Source: Zeimonas sp964538505 (GTDB taxonomy: Bacteria > Pseudomonadota > Gammaproteobacteria > Burkholderiales > Burkholderiaceae_E). From it: 64,000 nt of DNA. Shown one piece after another: positions 1 through 9,086 of the stretch. The notes beneath the pieces were generated by a model, which was given only the letters and a program-made list of their open reading frames with translations, did no database searches and had not been told where the DNA came from. The translations under genes and the position numbers were made by a program. Numbering within the stretch: position 1 is the first letter of the stretch; each line of letters starts with the position of its first letter. The DNA is taken from the NCBI GenBank assembly GCA_964538505.1, contig CAZIDY010000003.1, positions 1 through 64,000 on the forward strand. Reading direction: 5' to 3'.

Positions 1-117
1 ATGCCCCATCATGTAGGGGCGATACAGCCGATTTCAAGGTTGCAGCGAACTAGTGCGTTCTTGACAACTTGGCGTGTCACGCATCACCCAGCTTTGTATT
101 GATAAACGGAGATCCAT

Positions 118-474
118 ATGAAACTCAAAGTTCTTGTCGGTAGCCTCGCTTTCGCCATGTTGGCCTCCGGTGCCATCGCGCAAACATCTTCCGGGACGGC
201 TGCGGGCGACAAGCCGATCACGCGTGAGGGCAACAGGATGCCGGGCGGCCAAGGGGAGATGCCCGATCACCCCCACGAGAAAGCCACTCGCGGAAGCGAC
301 AAGGCGATGACTCGCGAGGGCAACAGAATGCCGGGTGGCCAAGGGGAGATGCCCGATCACCCCCACGAGAAAGCCACGCGCGGAAGCGACAAGCCGATGA
401 CTCACAAAGGCAACGACATGCCCGGTGGTCAAGGCATGATGCCGGATCACCCCCATCAAGACCCGAAGAAATAA
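118..474 (+). CDS. Secreted Met/His-containing tandem-repeat protein
   Basis: A 118-residue protein with a clear signal peptide (charged MKLK, hydrophobic core, likely cleavage after AIAQ near residue 22). The mature part is almost wholly three 30-residue repeats (residues 31-60, 61-90 and 91-118, the last one shorter). Each repeat contains GN.MPGGQG.MPDHPH. The Met and His pairs would suit weak binding of copper or another soft metal in the periplasm, but that is inference from composition and from the metal-resistance neighbourhood. There is no Cys. A GGAG ribosome site lies just before the ATG. I do not recognise a named family. Confidence 0.75.
   Translation: MKLKVLVGSLAFAMLASGAIAQTSSGTAAGDKPITREGNRMPGGQGEMPDHPHEKATRGSDKAMTREGNRMPGGQGEMPDHPHEKATRGSDKPMTHKGNDMPGGQGMMPDHPHQDPKK
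208..471 (+). repeat. Three in-frame 90-bp tandem repeats
   Basis: Units at 208-297, 298-387 and 388-471 lie inside the coding sequence at 118-474. The first two are nearly identical at the DNA level, including synonymous positions, which points to recent duplication. The third has diverged and is shorter. The period is a multiple of three, so copy-number changes would keep the frame. Confidence 0.85.
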
Positions 475-620
475 ACCCAGGGTTGTCACGCCTCCCCCCG
501 GGTTTCCTGGTAAGGAGCCTGGGGTGACGCTGTACCGTTCGCCCGGTGCCGCGTCACCGTAGCGTTCGAGAGGCGGCCTCCGATTCGTGCAGCCCAGGGG
601 CTGCACGGAGTCCGGAACAA

Positions 621-1034
621 TTACTTCGACGTGCCCGCTTGCGCAGCGAGTTCCTCGTGAACTTTCGCCATTGCCAGATTTTCCGACGCCGCCTGTTCAT
701 ACAAGCGCGCCAGGAGTTGGCAGTGCTTGCTCGGTTCCAGTCCGCGTCTGAACGACAGTGAGGTCCCTGCCTGGTACACCGGTCCGCTATAGACGCCGAT
801 GAGCTTTCTGTGCTCATCGGCCTTGCGCGAAGCAATCCCGGCCTCCTCGCGAAAGAACTTCACCAGGGCCTCGTGATCCGACGACGTACGGGCGTTGGCA
901 ACGCGGCTCGAAACCTCACTGTGTGGGGCGCTCACGTGCGGCGGGTGATCGGAGGCACAGGCAGATAACAACCCGCTCGCTGCGACAACCAGCAGGAGAA
1001 AGCGGAATCTACCGACCCAAGGCTTCTTGTTCAT
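621..1034 (-). CDS. Small predicted lipoprotein
   Basis: About 137 residues. The chosen ATG (1034) follows a GGAGAAGG ribosome site; an upstream in-frame start at 1052 would add six residues. The N-terminus is a lipoprotein signal ending in the lipobox LLSAC, then a Ser/His-rich linker. The body is Ala/Glu-rich and probably helical (repeated EALVKFF, ARLYEQAA and AMAKVHEEL stretches). It resembles small hypothetical proteins found near metal-resistance genes, but no function can be assigned. It is convergent with the repeat-protein gene and sits alone. Confidence 0.6.
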   Translation of the reverse strand: MNKKPWVGRFRFLLLVVAASGLLSACASDHPPHVSAPHSEVSSRVANARTSSDHEALVKFFREEAGIASRKADEHRKLIGVYSGPVYQAGTSLSFRRGLEPSKHCQLLARLYEQAASENLAMAKVHEELAAQAGTSK

Positions 1035-1148
1035 CAGCACCTTCTCCCGCACGGTTATGCGTGACTTTTTTCTTTAACGCGCAGTACACCCGCGAACTGC
1101 ATAATAGACGAGTAGCTTCTACGAGACTATGCCCGCTTCCCAAAAAAA

Positions 1149-2492
1149 TCAAAGTCGCAGCGAAACGTCCAGCACCGGTTTCAGCCCGCTGCCGAAGCGC
1201 GCCATCGCTTGACGGTGCTCGCGTAGCGCGCCGTAGGGAAGGTATCGGATACCCAACTCGGCCACCCGCATGAATGCCGGCCGGCGAAGCTGATGCGCCA
1301 CGTCGGCACGTCGCTCGTCGGGTGCGACGAGGAACAGCGTGCTGCCTTCGCCGAGCGGCGAGCCGAGCGCGAGATCGAGCATCCGCACGATGCCGGAATG
1401 AATCGACGTCGAATGCTCGACTTCGAATGCCGCCGCCACGCGCCGGCTCGTTCTGTCGAGCCAGATCACATCGATGAGACGCACCGACTCGGCAGCCGGC
1501 ACGCCGTCGACGGCAAGTTCGGTCACGCACCCGTCGCCGAGTCGCCCGTCGGCGTAGGGACGGCTTCGGTCATTGGAGGCGATCCACACGTCGAAGCCGA
1601 GCGAGAACCCGAGATCGCGCAGCCAGCCCTGCATTTCGTGATGGCCGGTGTCGTTGGCCTGATGTTGCGTGCGCAGCCGGTTCGATGCCGCCGACTCCTC
1701 GCGCACGCGCACGAGGTCGGCCATCCACGCCGCATGTGCTGACGCATCGTCGGCACGAGGCGGGGCCGGATAACGGCCGCTGCCCACATCGAACATCAAG
1801 CCGGCAATCGAGCCGAGATCGTTGGACAACATCGACCGATGCTGTTCGTTGATGCGCAATACGCCTTCGCGTAATGCGAGGTAGTGATCCCAGCGGCCCA
1901 GTTTGACGTTCGAGCCGGTAATGCGGTTGTAGCCCTTGACGATCGCCGTGTTGAAAGGAACGACCAGCGTCGGATGGATGAAGTACAACAGGTTGGCGAC
2001 GGCCGGTCCCAAACCCTTGATGCCAACGGCATCGATGCGGTGGATCGCCGCGATGACGGCATTGGCGGTGTCACAGCATTCGCAGTCGTGGAGCAGGCGC
2101 GCGAAAGCTCGTTTGTTGTCGGCGTCTTCGTAGATGTCCGGGATGCGCAGTTTGGGCTTCCACAGGAACGCGTGGTCAGCACCCTTGAAAATTTGCCGCT
2201 GTTCCGCGACGGAACTCACGACGACTTCGAGCGACGATCCGCGGTATGTGTTGCCGAAGCTGCCGGCGTTGATCTCGCGTACGACGGCGGTCAGCCCCTG
2301 GCGAATCGAGCGGAAATTTTTCAGCCGGCGATCCCACAGAAACCAGTTCAGGTAGGTGGCGCCGGGATCGGCCTTCCAGCGCTCGATGAGCGGGACGAGG
2401 TTGCCGGTGGCCGGCATGGACGGCGCGGATTCGCGTGGAGCGACCACCTGGTCGAGAAGAGCGGCATGGTGCGTTCGCGAACTTCCGGTCAT
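1149..2492 (-). CDS. Restriction-endonuclease-like protein (HhH plus PD-(D/E)xK-like)
   Basis: About 447 residues from the ATG at 2492, which has a GGAAG site; a TTG at 2537 gives a longer form. The middle part holds a helix-hairpin-helix-like stretch (DAVGIKGLGPAVANLL) of the kind seen in DNA-binding and glycosylase-like proteins. The C-terminal third has IDVIWLD followed by AAFEVEHSTS, an arrangement like the D...(D/E)xE core of PD-(D/E)xK nucleases, though the usual final Lys is not obvious. The gene stands alone with no methyltransferase beside it. A role in DNA cleavage or defence is inference from these motifs; the exact family is not certain. Confidence 0.5.
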   Translation of the reverse strand: MTGSSRTHHAALLDQVVAPRESAPSMPATGNLVPLIERWKADPGATYLNWFLWDRRLKNFRSIRQGLTAVVREINAGSFGNTYRGSSLEVVVSSVAEQRQIFKGADHAFLWKPKLRIPDIYEDADNKRAFARLLHDCECCDTANAVIAAIHRIDAVGIKGLGPAVANLLYFIHPTLVVPFNTAIVKGYNRITGSNVKLGRWDHYLALREGVLRINEQHRSMLSNDLGSIAGLMFDVGSGRYPAPPRADDASAHAAWMADLVRVREESAASNRLRTQHQANDTGHHEMQGWLRDLGFSLGFDVWIASNDRSRPYADGRLGDGCVTELAVDGVPAAESVRLIDVIWLDRTSRRVAAAFEVEHSTSIHSGIVRMLDLALGSPLGEGSTLFLVAPDERRADVAHQLRRPAFMRVAELGIRYLPYGALREHRQAMARFGSGLKPVLDVSLRL

Positions 2493-2616
2493 GGCGGACT
2501 TCCAGGCAGGCTTTCTCGAAGTGATGGGCGCTGGCAACCCCGCCCGTTGGCCGCGGAGGAGTTTACGCGAAGACCGGACGGCGTGAGCCCGCGGCGTGCG
2601 TTCCTCGCCGGCGCTA

Positions 2617-2622
2617 TATAAT
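2617..2622 (+). promoter_or_regulatory. Candidate -10 element before czcI
   Basis: A perfect TATAAT lies only 8 bases before the czcI ATG at 2631, with no Shine-Dalgarno sequence between them. If it is used, the czcI transcript would be leaderless or nearly so. No good -35 is visible, so an activator may be needed. Confidence 0.4.
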
Positions 2623-2630
2623 CCGCCACC

Positions 2631-3041
2631 ATGCGCCGTTGGATGTTCGCAGTGTTATTGCTCGTTCTGCCGTTCCAGATGATCTGGGCCGCGGCAGCGC
2701 CTTACTGCGCCCACGAGACGAATACGTCGGCCAGCAAGCATTTCGGCCATCATGAGCATCGCCACCAGGCCGGCGGAGAAATCACGCCGGCGCTGGGCGA
2801 CGATGGGAACGGCTCGGGCACCTACCACGCCGACTGCGCAACCTGCCACCTCGGCTGCGCCGCCACGCTTTCGGCGCCGATCCCCGCTGCCGCGCTTCTG
2901 CTTCCCGTAGCGCCCCCGATCGCCGGGGCCTCGTCGTACACCTCGCACGTTCCTTCCGGGCTCGAACGTCCTGACAGAAACGACGTCTGCGCAGCCGTGC
3001 GATTCGGCGGCGGCGTCGTGTCAGGTATGCACACCACCTGA
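2631..3041 (+). CDS. czcI: CzcI-like periplasmic protein
   Basis: A 136-residue protein with an N-terminal signal (MRRWMFAVLLLVLPFQ then WAAA) and a His-rich mature region (HFGHHEHRHQ), followed by a CATC-x-LGC segment. This matches CzcI, the small periplasmic protein that opens czcICBA operons and is thought to affect regulation of Co/Zn/Cd resistance. It is followed after 55 bases by czcC on the same strand, as in Cupriavidus-type loci. The start was chosen because it gives a complete signal peptide. Confidence 0.8.
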   Translation: MRRWMFAVLLLVLPFQMIWAAAAPYCAHETNTSASKHFGHHEHRHQAGGEITPALGDDGNGSGTYHADCATCHLGCAATLSAPIPAAALLLPVAPPIAGASSYTSHVPSGLERPDRNDVCAAVRFGGGVVSGMHTT

Positions 3042-3096
3042 AGACTCCGACTTCGCATCCGGATCGCTTCTGTCGAAAGGCAAGAAGGATGATTCG

Positions 3097-4368
3097 ATGC
3101 GATTTTCTTTCCTGGCGTTGGCTTTCGTACTGGTCGCCTCGGCGAACCCGGCGACAGCTCAGAACCCGCCGAAAGCTCTCCTGACCCTGGACGAGGCGAT
3201 GCGCCTCGCCGAAATTGCGCATCCCGTGGTGCGTTCACGGGAAGCGCAGCTCGCCGCGGTGGCAGGCTTGCGCCGCGAAGCTGCGGCGCCGTTCGTCGAT
3301 AACCCCGAAATCGGCGTCGAACGGGCGCGCGTTAGCGCGAACACGCCCGACGGACGCGCGCGCGAATGGGCGTTCGGCATTGCGCAGCCGATCGAAACCG
3401 GGGGGCAGCAATCGCGCCGGCGCGAGGCCGCTGCCGCGACCCTCGATGCCGTTCGAGCCGGAATCGACGATGCTCGCCGCCTGGCGCGCGCCGAAGCGGC
3501 GCTGCGCTTTCATGCGGTGCTCGCCGCGCAGCGGCGCGTACAGATCGAGCAGCGAGCGCTCGGGCTCTTCGAAGACACCGCGCAGGCGATCGAAAAGCGG
3601 CGTGCTGCCGGCGAGGACACCCGGCTCGACGCCAATGTGGCGCTGATCGAGGCCGAACGCGCGCGCAACGCGCTGGCATCGGCCCGTGAGGATCTGCTCG
3701 ATGCGCGCACGGCACTGGGCACGGTGCTGCAACTGGCGCCGGCCGCGATGCCGGAACTGGCCGGTGATCTTTCCGCACCGGCAGGCGAGACGCCGTACGG
3801 GCTCGATCGGCTGCTGGCCTCCGTGCAGAGTTTGCCGAGGCAGCGTGCGCTCGCCGCTCGGCACGATGCCGCCCGCGCCCGCGTCGCGCTCGAGCGCGCG
3901 AACCGCTACCCGGACGTTACGGTCGGCCTGAACGTGGGCCGCGAAGGGCCGGCCGACGCGCGTGAACGCGTCACCACGCTTTCGGTCTCGGTGCCGTTGC
4001 CGCTGTTCCAGCGCAACGACGCAGCGCTCGGCCAAGCGGTGACGGAAGCGACGCAGGCCGAGATCGAGCGCATGGTCGCGATTCGCGACGCACAGGCGCA
4101 GGTGCGGCGACTCTGGAGTCGACTGGACAGCCAGCGCGAACGCCTGCAGCGCCTGCAGGGGGCGATGGTATCGGCTTCCGAGCACAACCAGCAGCTCGCA
4201 GCGAAGTCTCGCCAGGCGGGGCAAATCGGCCTGCTCGATCAGTTGCTCGTCAATCGCCAGGCGCTCGATGCCGCGCGCGACCTGAACGACGCGCTCGCCG
4301 AATACCACGCAACGCGAATCGAACTCGAAGAGGCGGCCGGCTGGCTGCCGGAAGGATCCACAAAATGA
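3097..4368 (+). CDS. czcC: CzcC-type outer-membrane efflux protein
   Basis: A 423-residue TolC-family (OEP) protein with a cleavable signal peptide (ends ATAQ) and long Ala/Arg/Glu-rich helical repeats in two halves. It forms the outer-membrane channel of the CzcCBA export complex for Co, Zn and Cd. Its stop overlaps the czcB start by four bases (ATGA), which supports translational coupling. The length is normal for CzcC. Confidence 0.88.
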   Translation: MRFSFLALAFVLVASANPATAQNPPKALLTLDEAMRLAEIAHPVVRSREAQLAAVAGLRREAAAPFVDNPEIGVERARVSANTPDGRAREWAFGIAQPIETGGQQSRRREAAAATLDAVRAGIDDARRLARAEAALRFHAVLAAQRRVQIEQRALGLFEDTAQAIEKRRAAGEDTRLDANVALIEAERARNALASAREDLLDARTALGTVLQLAPAAMPELAGDLSAPAGETPYGLDRLLASVQSLPRQRALAARHDAARARVALERANRYPDVTVGLNVGREGPADARERVTTLSVSVPLPLFQRNDAALGQAVTEATQAEIERMVAIRDAQAQVRRLWSRLDSQRERLQRLQGAMVSASEHNQQLAAKSRQAGQIGLLDQLLVNRQALDAARDLNDALAEYHATRIELEEAAGWLPEGSTK

Positions 4369-5585
4369 CAATGGTGCACAACGACACGAGGCGCCCGTTG
4401 CGCCTGCCCGCTCTGGCAATGGCTCTGGCGATGGCGATTTCGCTCGTCGCGTGCAGCAAGGGTGAGGCAAAGGACGAGCATGCCGCCGAAGGCGGCCAGC
4501 ACTCGGAACACGCGGCCGGGGAAAAGGGAGAGGGCCATGGCGAGAGCGAGGAGCTGACGCTGACCGCCGAGGAAGCCGAGCGCGCCGGCATAAAGGTCGA
4601 AGAGATCCGACCGCAGGCGCTCGGCGACCAGGCCGTCGTCACCGCGACGATCCGGCCCGATCAGGACAAGCTCGCGCGGGTCGCGCCGCGCATCGAAGGC
4701 CGCATCACCTCGGCGCCCGCGAAGCTGGGCGATCGTGTGCGCGCGGGCCAGGCGCTGGCGACGCTCGACAGCGTCGCGGTCGGCGAAGCGCATGCGGCCT
4801 GGGTACAGGCGCAAGCCGAGCTGCGAATCGCGCAGGCCGACTTCACACGCGCCGAGCGACTGGACGCCGACGAAATCATCGCGCGCAAGGACTTCCTGCG
4901 GGCGCGATCCGACCGCGACAAGGCGGCTGCCACGCTGCGCGCCGCGGAGCACCGGCTGCGGTTGCTGGGAGGCAACCCGAGCGCCAGCGGGGCCGCCGCC
5001 TCGGCCTTTGCGGTTATCGCACCGTTCGCCGGTACCGTGATCGAGAAGGCTGCAACACTCGGGGAACTCGCGAGTCCGAGCGAGCCGTTGTTCACGGTCG
5101 CCGACCTGAGCACCGTCTGGATTCAGGCCGACCTGCCCGAAGCCGCGCTGGCCAAGGTGCATATCGGAGCGAATGCGAGGGTGAGCGTTCCCGCCTACCC
5201 GAGCGAAACCTTCGTCGGTCGCGTCGACTACATCGGCGCGGCGGTGGACAAGGACACCCGCACGGTGGCGGCTCGTATCGTCGTTCCGAATGAGGACGGG
5301 CGACTGAAGCCCCAAATGTTCGCGACGGCCACGATCGAGGTTGCCGGCGAAAAGCGCGAAGCGATCTCGCTGCCGGGCGACGCGATCGTGTTGATGCAGG
5401 GGCAACCCACGGTGTTCGTCCTCGAACACGGCAATTACGAGATGCGCGTCGTCGAGCCGGGCGAACGCGTCGGCAATCGCACGGTGGTCAAGGCCGGCAT
5501 CGAGGCCGGCGAGCAGGTGGTGACCGCGGGCGCTTACGCGCTCAAGGCGCGCAAGCTCAAGTCGCAGCTCGGCCACGGGCACTGA
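4365..5585 (+). CDS. czcB: CzcB-type periplasmic adaptor
   Basis: A 406-residue membrane-fusion protein. Its N-terminus has a membrane anchor or lipoprotein-like signal (SLVACSKG), then a His/Glu-rich stretch (HAAEGGQHSEHAAGEK-like), then lipoyl/barrel-sandwich and beta-barrel domains (GRITSAPAKLGDRVRAGQ; VIAPFAGTV). It links the RND pump to the CzcC channel. It overlaps czcC by four bases and is 13 bases before czcA. The His-rich N-terminus suggests metal capture in the periplasm. Confidence 0.88.
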   Translation: MTMVHNDTRRPLRLPALAMALAMAISLVACSKGEAKDEHAAEGGQHSEHAAGEKGEGHGESEELTLTAEEAERAGIKVEEIRPQALGDQAVVTATIRPDQDKLARVAPRIEGRITSAPAKLGDRVRAGQALATLDSVAVGEAHAAWVQAQAELRIAQADFTRAERLDADEIIARKDFLRARSDRDKAAATLRAAEHRLRLLGGNPSASGAAASAFAVIAPFAGTVIEKAATLGELASPSEPLFTVADLSTVWIQADLPEAALAKVHIGANARVSVPAYPSETFVGRVDYIGAAVDKDTRTVAARIVVPNEDGRLKPQMFATATIEVAGEKREAISLPGDAIVLMQGQPTVFVLEHGNYEMRVVEPGERVGNRTVVKAGIEAGEQVVTAGAYALKARKLKSQLGHGH

Positions 5586-5598
5586 GAGGGGAAACATC

Positions 5599-8500
5599 GT
5601 GCTCAATGCAATCGTCGATGCCGCGCTGCGTTACAAAGTGCTGGTGCTGGTGGGCTTCGCCGTGCTGGTCGGGCTCGGCATCATGGCCTTCCGCCAGGTG
5701 CCGGTGGACGCCTTCCCCGACGTCACGCCGGCGCAGGTCAACATCTATACCGAGTCTCCGGGCGTCGCTGCCGAGGACATCGAGCGCCTGCTCACGGTGC
5801 CGATCGAGGCCGCGATGGCGGGGCTGCCCGACGTGGAGATCGTCCGCTCGGTTTCGCTGTTCGGCCTGTCGTACGTCGGCGTCTACTTCGAGGACGACGT
5901 CGACATCTATTTCGCGCGGCGCCTGGTCGGCGAGAAGCTGCAGGAGGTGAAGGAGCGCCTGCCGCAAGGCTACGGCGAACCGGTGCTCGGTCCGAACAGC
6001 TCGGGCCTCGGGCAGGTGTTCTGGTACACGATCGAGGACGCCGACCGCAAACTCAGCGCCATGGATCTGCGCACGCTGCAAGACTGGACCGTGCGGCTGA
6101 TCCTGCGCACCGCGGCGGGCGTGGACGACGTGACGACCTGGGGCGGTCACGAGAAGCAGTACCAGGTGCAGATCGACCCGCGCCGGCTGGTCAAGTACGG
6201 CCTGTCGTTCAGGGAGGTGATGGAGCGGCTGGCCGCCAACAACAAGCAGGTCGGCGGCCAGTACCTGAACATCGGCGTCGAGCAGTACCTGGTGCGCGGC
6301 CTGGGGCTCGTGAGCAACGCCGCCGATATTGGCTCGATCGTCCTGGCCGAACGCGACGGCGCCCCGATCTACGTGCGCGACGTGGCCGACGTGAAGGAGG
6401 CGCCGGCGGTGCGCTTCGGCGCCGTCACTCGGGACGGACATGAGACGGTGCTCGGCATCGCACTCGCGCGCATCCACGAGAACGCCGCGACCGTCGTGGA
6501 GGCGGTCAAGGAGAAGCTCGCGGTCGCGCAGGCGGCGCTGCCCGAGGGCATCGAACTGAAGGCGGTCTACGACCGCACCGAGATCGTCGAGAAGGCTCTT
6601 TCGACTGCCGAGGCAGCACTGCTCGAAGGCTCGATCCTGGTCGCGATCGTCCTGTTCCTGTTTCTCGGCGAGCTGCGCTCGGCGATCGTCGTCATCGTCA
6701 CGCTGCCGCTGGCGATGCTGTTCGCGTTCATCCTGATGAACCAGTTCGGGCTGTCGGCGAACCTGATGTCGCTGGCGGGCCTTGCGATCGGCATCGGGAT
6801 GATGGTCGACGGTGCGGTCGTGATGGTCGAGAACGCGTTCCGGCTGCTCTCGCACGCGCGCGAGTCCGGGCGACCGATCAACCGGACGCAGGTCGTGCTG
6901 GAAGCGGCACGCGAAGTGGCGAACCCGATCGCCTTCGCGATCGGGATCATCATCGTCGTCTTCCTGCCGCTCTTCTCGCTGACTGGCCTCGAGGGCAAGC
7001 TGTTCAAGCCGATGGCACTCACCATCACCTTCGCGATGGTCGGCTCGCTGCTGCTGTCGTTGACGCTGGTTCCGGTGCTGGCTGCGCTGATCCTCAAGCC
7101 AAAAGAGGAGAAAGACACCTGGCTCGTGCGCGGCGCGAAGAAGCTCTATCTACCGCTGCTCGATTGGTCGCTCGATCGCAAGAAGACGGTCATCGGCGCT
7201 GCGCTGGCGTTGCTGATCGGTGCTCTCGCGCTCTTTCCGCTGCTCGGCAAGGAGTTCATGCCGCAGCTGCAGGAGGGCGCGATCATGTTTCGCGTCGTCG
7301 GCATCCCGTCGACCTCGCTCGACGAGTCGATCCGCGTCGCCAACGTGATGGATGAAAAGCTGCGCGAGAAGTATCCGCAGGTGCGCTCGGTGCTCGCGAC
7401 GATCGGGCGCGCCGAGAAAGGCGAGACGGCCGACGTGAACTACATGGAGGTGCTGCTCGACCTGAAGCCGCAGGACGAATGGCCGAAGAAACAGTCGTTC
7501 TCGGCGCTCGGCCAGGAGATGCAGGAATACCTCGAAGTCGAGGTGCCGACGGCGGTGTTCGGCGCCACGCAGCCGATCCAGATGCGCGTCGAGGAGCTGA
7601 TCTCCGGCGTGCGGGCGACGCTGGCCCTGAAGATCTACGGCGAGGATCTCGACAAGCTCGAGGACCTGTCGGCCCGGCTCAAGAACGTGATTGCAGCCGT
7701 ACCGGGCGTCGCGGACCTGTCGGCCGAGGCGAACAAGGGCAAGCCGCAGATGGTGATCAAGGTCGACCGTCAGGCCGCGGCGCGCTACGGCATGAACGCC
7801 GACGACATATTGAGCATCGTGCAGGCAGGCATCGGCGGCGAGACGGTCTCGACGATGATCCAGGGCACGCGCCGCTTCGACATCTCGGTGCGTCTTGCCG
7901 AGGCGTACCGAGACAGTCCGTCGGCGATCGCGTCGATCCCGATCCGCACCGCCGAGGGCGCGCTGGTGCCGTTCTCGCAGGTGGCGACGATCGACCTCGA
8001 CGAGGGCTACACCTTCGTACGCCGCGAAGCACTGCAGCGCTATGCGGTGCTGCAGATGGACGTGCAGGGGCGCGACGTGGACAGCTTCGTGCAGGACGCC
8101 AACGCCGCCATCGCGGCACAGGTGGAGTTGCCGACCGGCTACTGGATCGAGTGGGGCGGCGCATTCGAGAACCAGCAGCGCGCGATGGCGCGCCTGGGCG
8201 TGATCGTGCCGCTCACCATCGGCCTGATCTTCATCCTGCTCTACACCGCGTTCAATTCGGTGCGCCACGCGACGCTGATCATCGCGAACGTTCCATTTGC
8301 GATCATCGGCGGCATCGTCGGGCTGTTCATCACCGGGCAGTACGTGTCGGTGCCCTCGGCAATCGGCTTCATCGCGGTGTTCGGCGTGGCGATGCTCAAC
8401 GGGATCGTGCTGGTGAGTTTCCTGAACGACCAGCGCCGGCACGGACTTTCGATACGCGACGCCGTGCGCCGCGGAACGGAGCTGCGGCTGCGGCCGGTGC

Positions 8501-8748
8501 TGATGACCGCTTCGGTGGCCGTTCTCGGGCTGATCCCGATGCTGCTTTCCACGGGCGTCGGCGCTGAGACGCAGAGGCCGCTCGCCACCGTCGTGGTCGG
8601 CGGGCTGCTCACCTCGACGCTGCTGACGCTGCTGCTGCTGCCGCTGATCTGGGAATGGTCGGAGTCGCGCGCCGAAGCGAAACGACTCGCCGCAGAGGCG
8701 GCCGATGAGCCGCACGCCCCCTTGCCAGCAACCGAGGAGCCGCGATGA
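5599..8748 (+). CDS. czcA: CzcA-type heavy-metal RND efflux pump
   Basis: A 1049-residue HME-type RND transporter starting at a GTG after a GAGAGGGGAAA ribosome site. The first periplasmic loop begins VPVDAFPDVTPAQVNIYTESPG, typical of the CzcA branch rather than CusA (which has DLSDVQVI). TM4 has AGLAIGIGMMVDGAVVMVENAF with the acidic residues used for proton transfer. It is full length with no frameshift. With CzcB and CzcC it should export divalent cations (Co, Zn, Cd) across the envelope. Its stop overlaps the PII-like gene by four bases. Confidence 0.92.
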   Translation: MLNAIVDAALRYKVLVLVGFAVLVGLGIMAFRQVPVDAFPDVTPAQVNIYTESPGVAAEDIERLLTVPIEAAMAGLPDVEIVRSVSLFGLSYVGVYFEDDVDIYFARRLVGEKLQEVKERLPQGYGEPVLGPNSSGLGQVFWYTIEDADRKLSAMDLRTLQDWTVRLILRTAAGVDDVTTWGGHEKQYQVQIDPRRLVKYGLSFREVMERLAANNKQVGGQYLNIGVEQYLVRGLGLVSNAADIGSIVLAERDGAPIYVRDVADVKEAPAVRFGAVTRDGHETVLGIALARIHENAATVVEAVKEKLAVAQAALPEGIELKAVYDRTEIVEKALSTAEAALLEGSILVAIVLFLFLGELRSAIVVIVTLPLAMLFAFILMNQFGLSANLMSLAGLAIGIGMMVDGAVVMVENAFRLLSHARESGRPINRTQVVLEAAREVANPIAFAIGIIIVVFLPLFSLTGLEGKLFKPMALTITFAMVGSLLLSLTLVPVLAALILKPKEEKDTWLVRGAKKLYLPLLDWSLDRKKTVIGAALALLIGALALFPLLGKEFMPQLQEGAIMFRVVGIPSTSLDESIRVANVMDEKLREKYPQVRSVLATIGRAEKGETADVNYMEVLLDLKPQDEWPKKQSFSALGQEMQEYLEVEVPTAVFGATQPIQMRVEELISGVRATLALKIYGEDLDKLEDLSARLKNVIAAVPGVADLSAEANKGKPQMVIKVDRQAAARYGMNADDILSIVQAGIGGETVSTMIQGTRRFDISVRLAEAYRDSPSAIASIPIRTAEGALVPFSQVATIDLDEGYTFVRREALQRYAVLQMDVQGRDVDSFVQDANAAIAAQVELPTGYWIEWGGAFENQQRAMARLGVIVPLTIGLIFILLYTAFNSVRHATLIIANVPFAIIGGIVGLFITGQYVSVPSAIGFIAVFGVAMLNGIVLVSFLNDQRRHGLSIRDAVRRGTELRLRPVLMTASVAVLGLIPMLLSTGVGAETQRPLATVVVGGLLTSTLLTLLLLPLIWEWSESRAEAKRLAAEAADEPHAPLPATEEPR

Positions 8749-9083
8749 AGGAGATCAAGGCCTACGTGCATCGAAGCCGTATCGCCGATGTGATTGCAGC
8801 GCTCAAGAGCAGCCCCGTCTGGGGCGGGGAGCGCGGCGACCGACGGCACAACCTCGCCGTATACGTCGTCAAGGGCTCGCTGCTGCCGCTCGACAGCAGC
8901 GAGCGACGTTATGCGATGGATCTCGGCGACGAGGTGGTCAACGAGTACAAGCTGGAGTTGCTTTGCGAGGACGGCGAAGCCGACGTGCTCGTCGACGCGC
9001 TGGTCGCTGCGGCACGTACCGGGCAGTCCGTTGCCGGTTGGATCACCGTTTCGGATGTCGCCCGCGCGGTGTCGATCCGCTGA
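8745..9083 (+). CDS. PII-like (GlnB-fold) protein of the czc operon
   Basis: A 112-residue protein that starts MKEIKAYVHRSRIADVIAAL and ends with a PII-type C-terminal segment (VDALVAAARTGQSVAGWITV). The central region, where GlnB/GlnK carry the T-loop, has an unrelated sequence and no uridylylation Tyr motif. So it is a PII-superfamily protein rather than a nitrogen regulator. The ATGA overlap with czcA and the 3-base gap to the ATPase mean it is co-expressed with metal export. It may sense metal or nucleotide and tune the pump; this is inference. Confidence 0.72.
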   Translation: MKEIKAYVHRSRIADVIAALKSSPVWGGERGDRRHNLAVYVVKGSLLPLDSSERRYAMDLGDEVVNEYKLELLCEDGEADVLVDALVAAARTGQSVAGWITVSDVARAVSIR

Positions 9084-9086
9084 CCC

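Noticed and set aside
208..471. Possible CRISPR-like array
   Set aside because: The 90-bp units are contiguous, in frame and encode a protein repeat; there are no spacers.
5557..6855. Long antisense frames opposite czcA, czcB and the ATPases
   Set aside because: They are His/Arg/Gln-rich shadows of strong genes without ribosome sites or domains.
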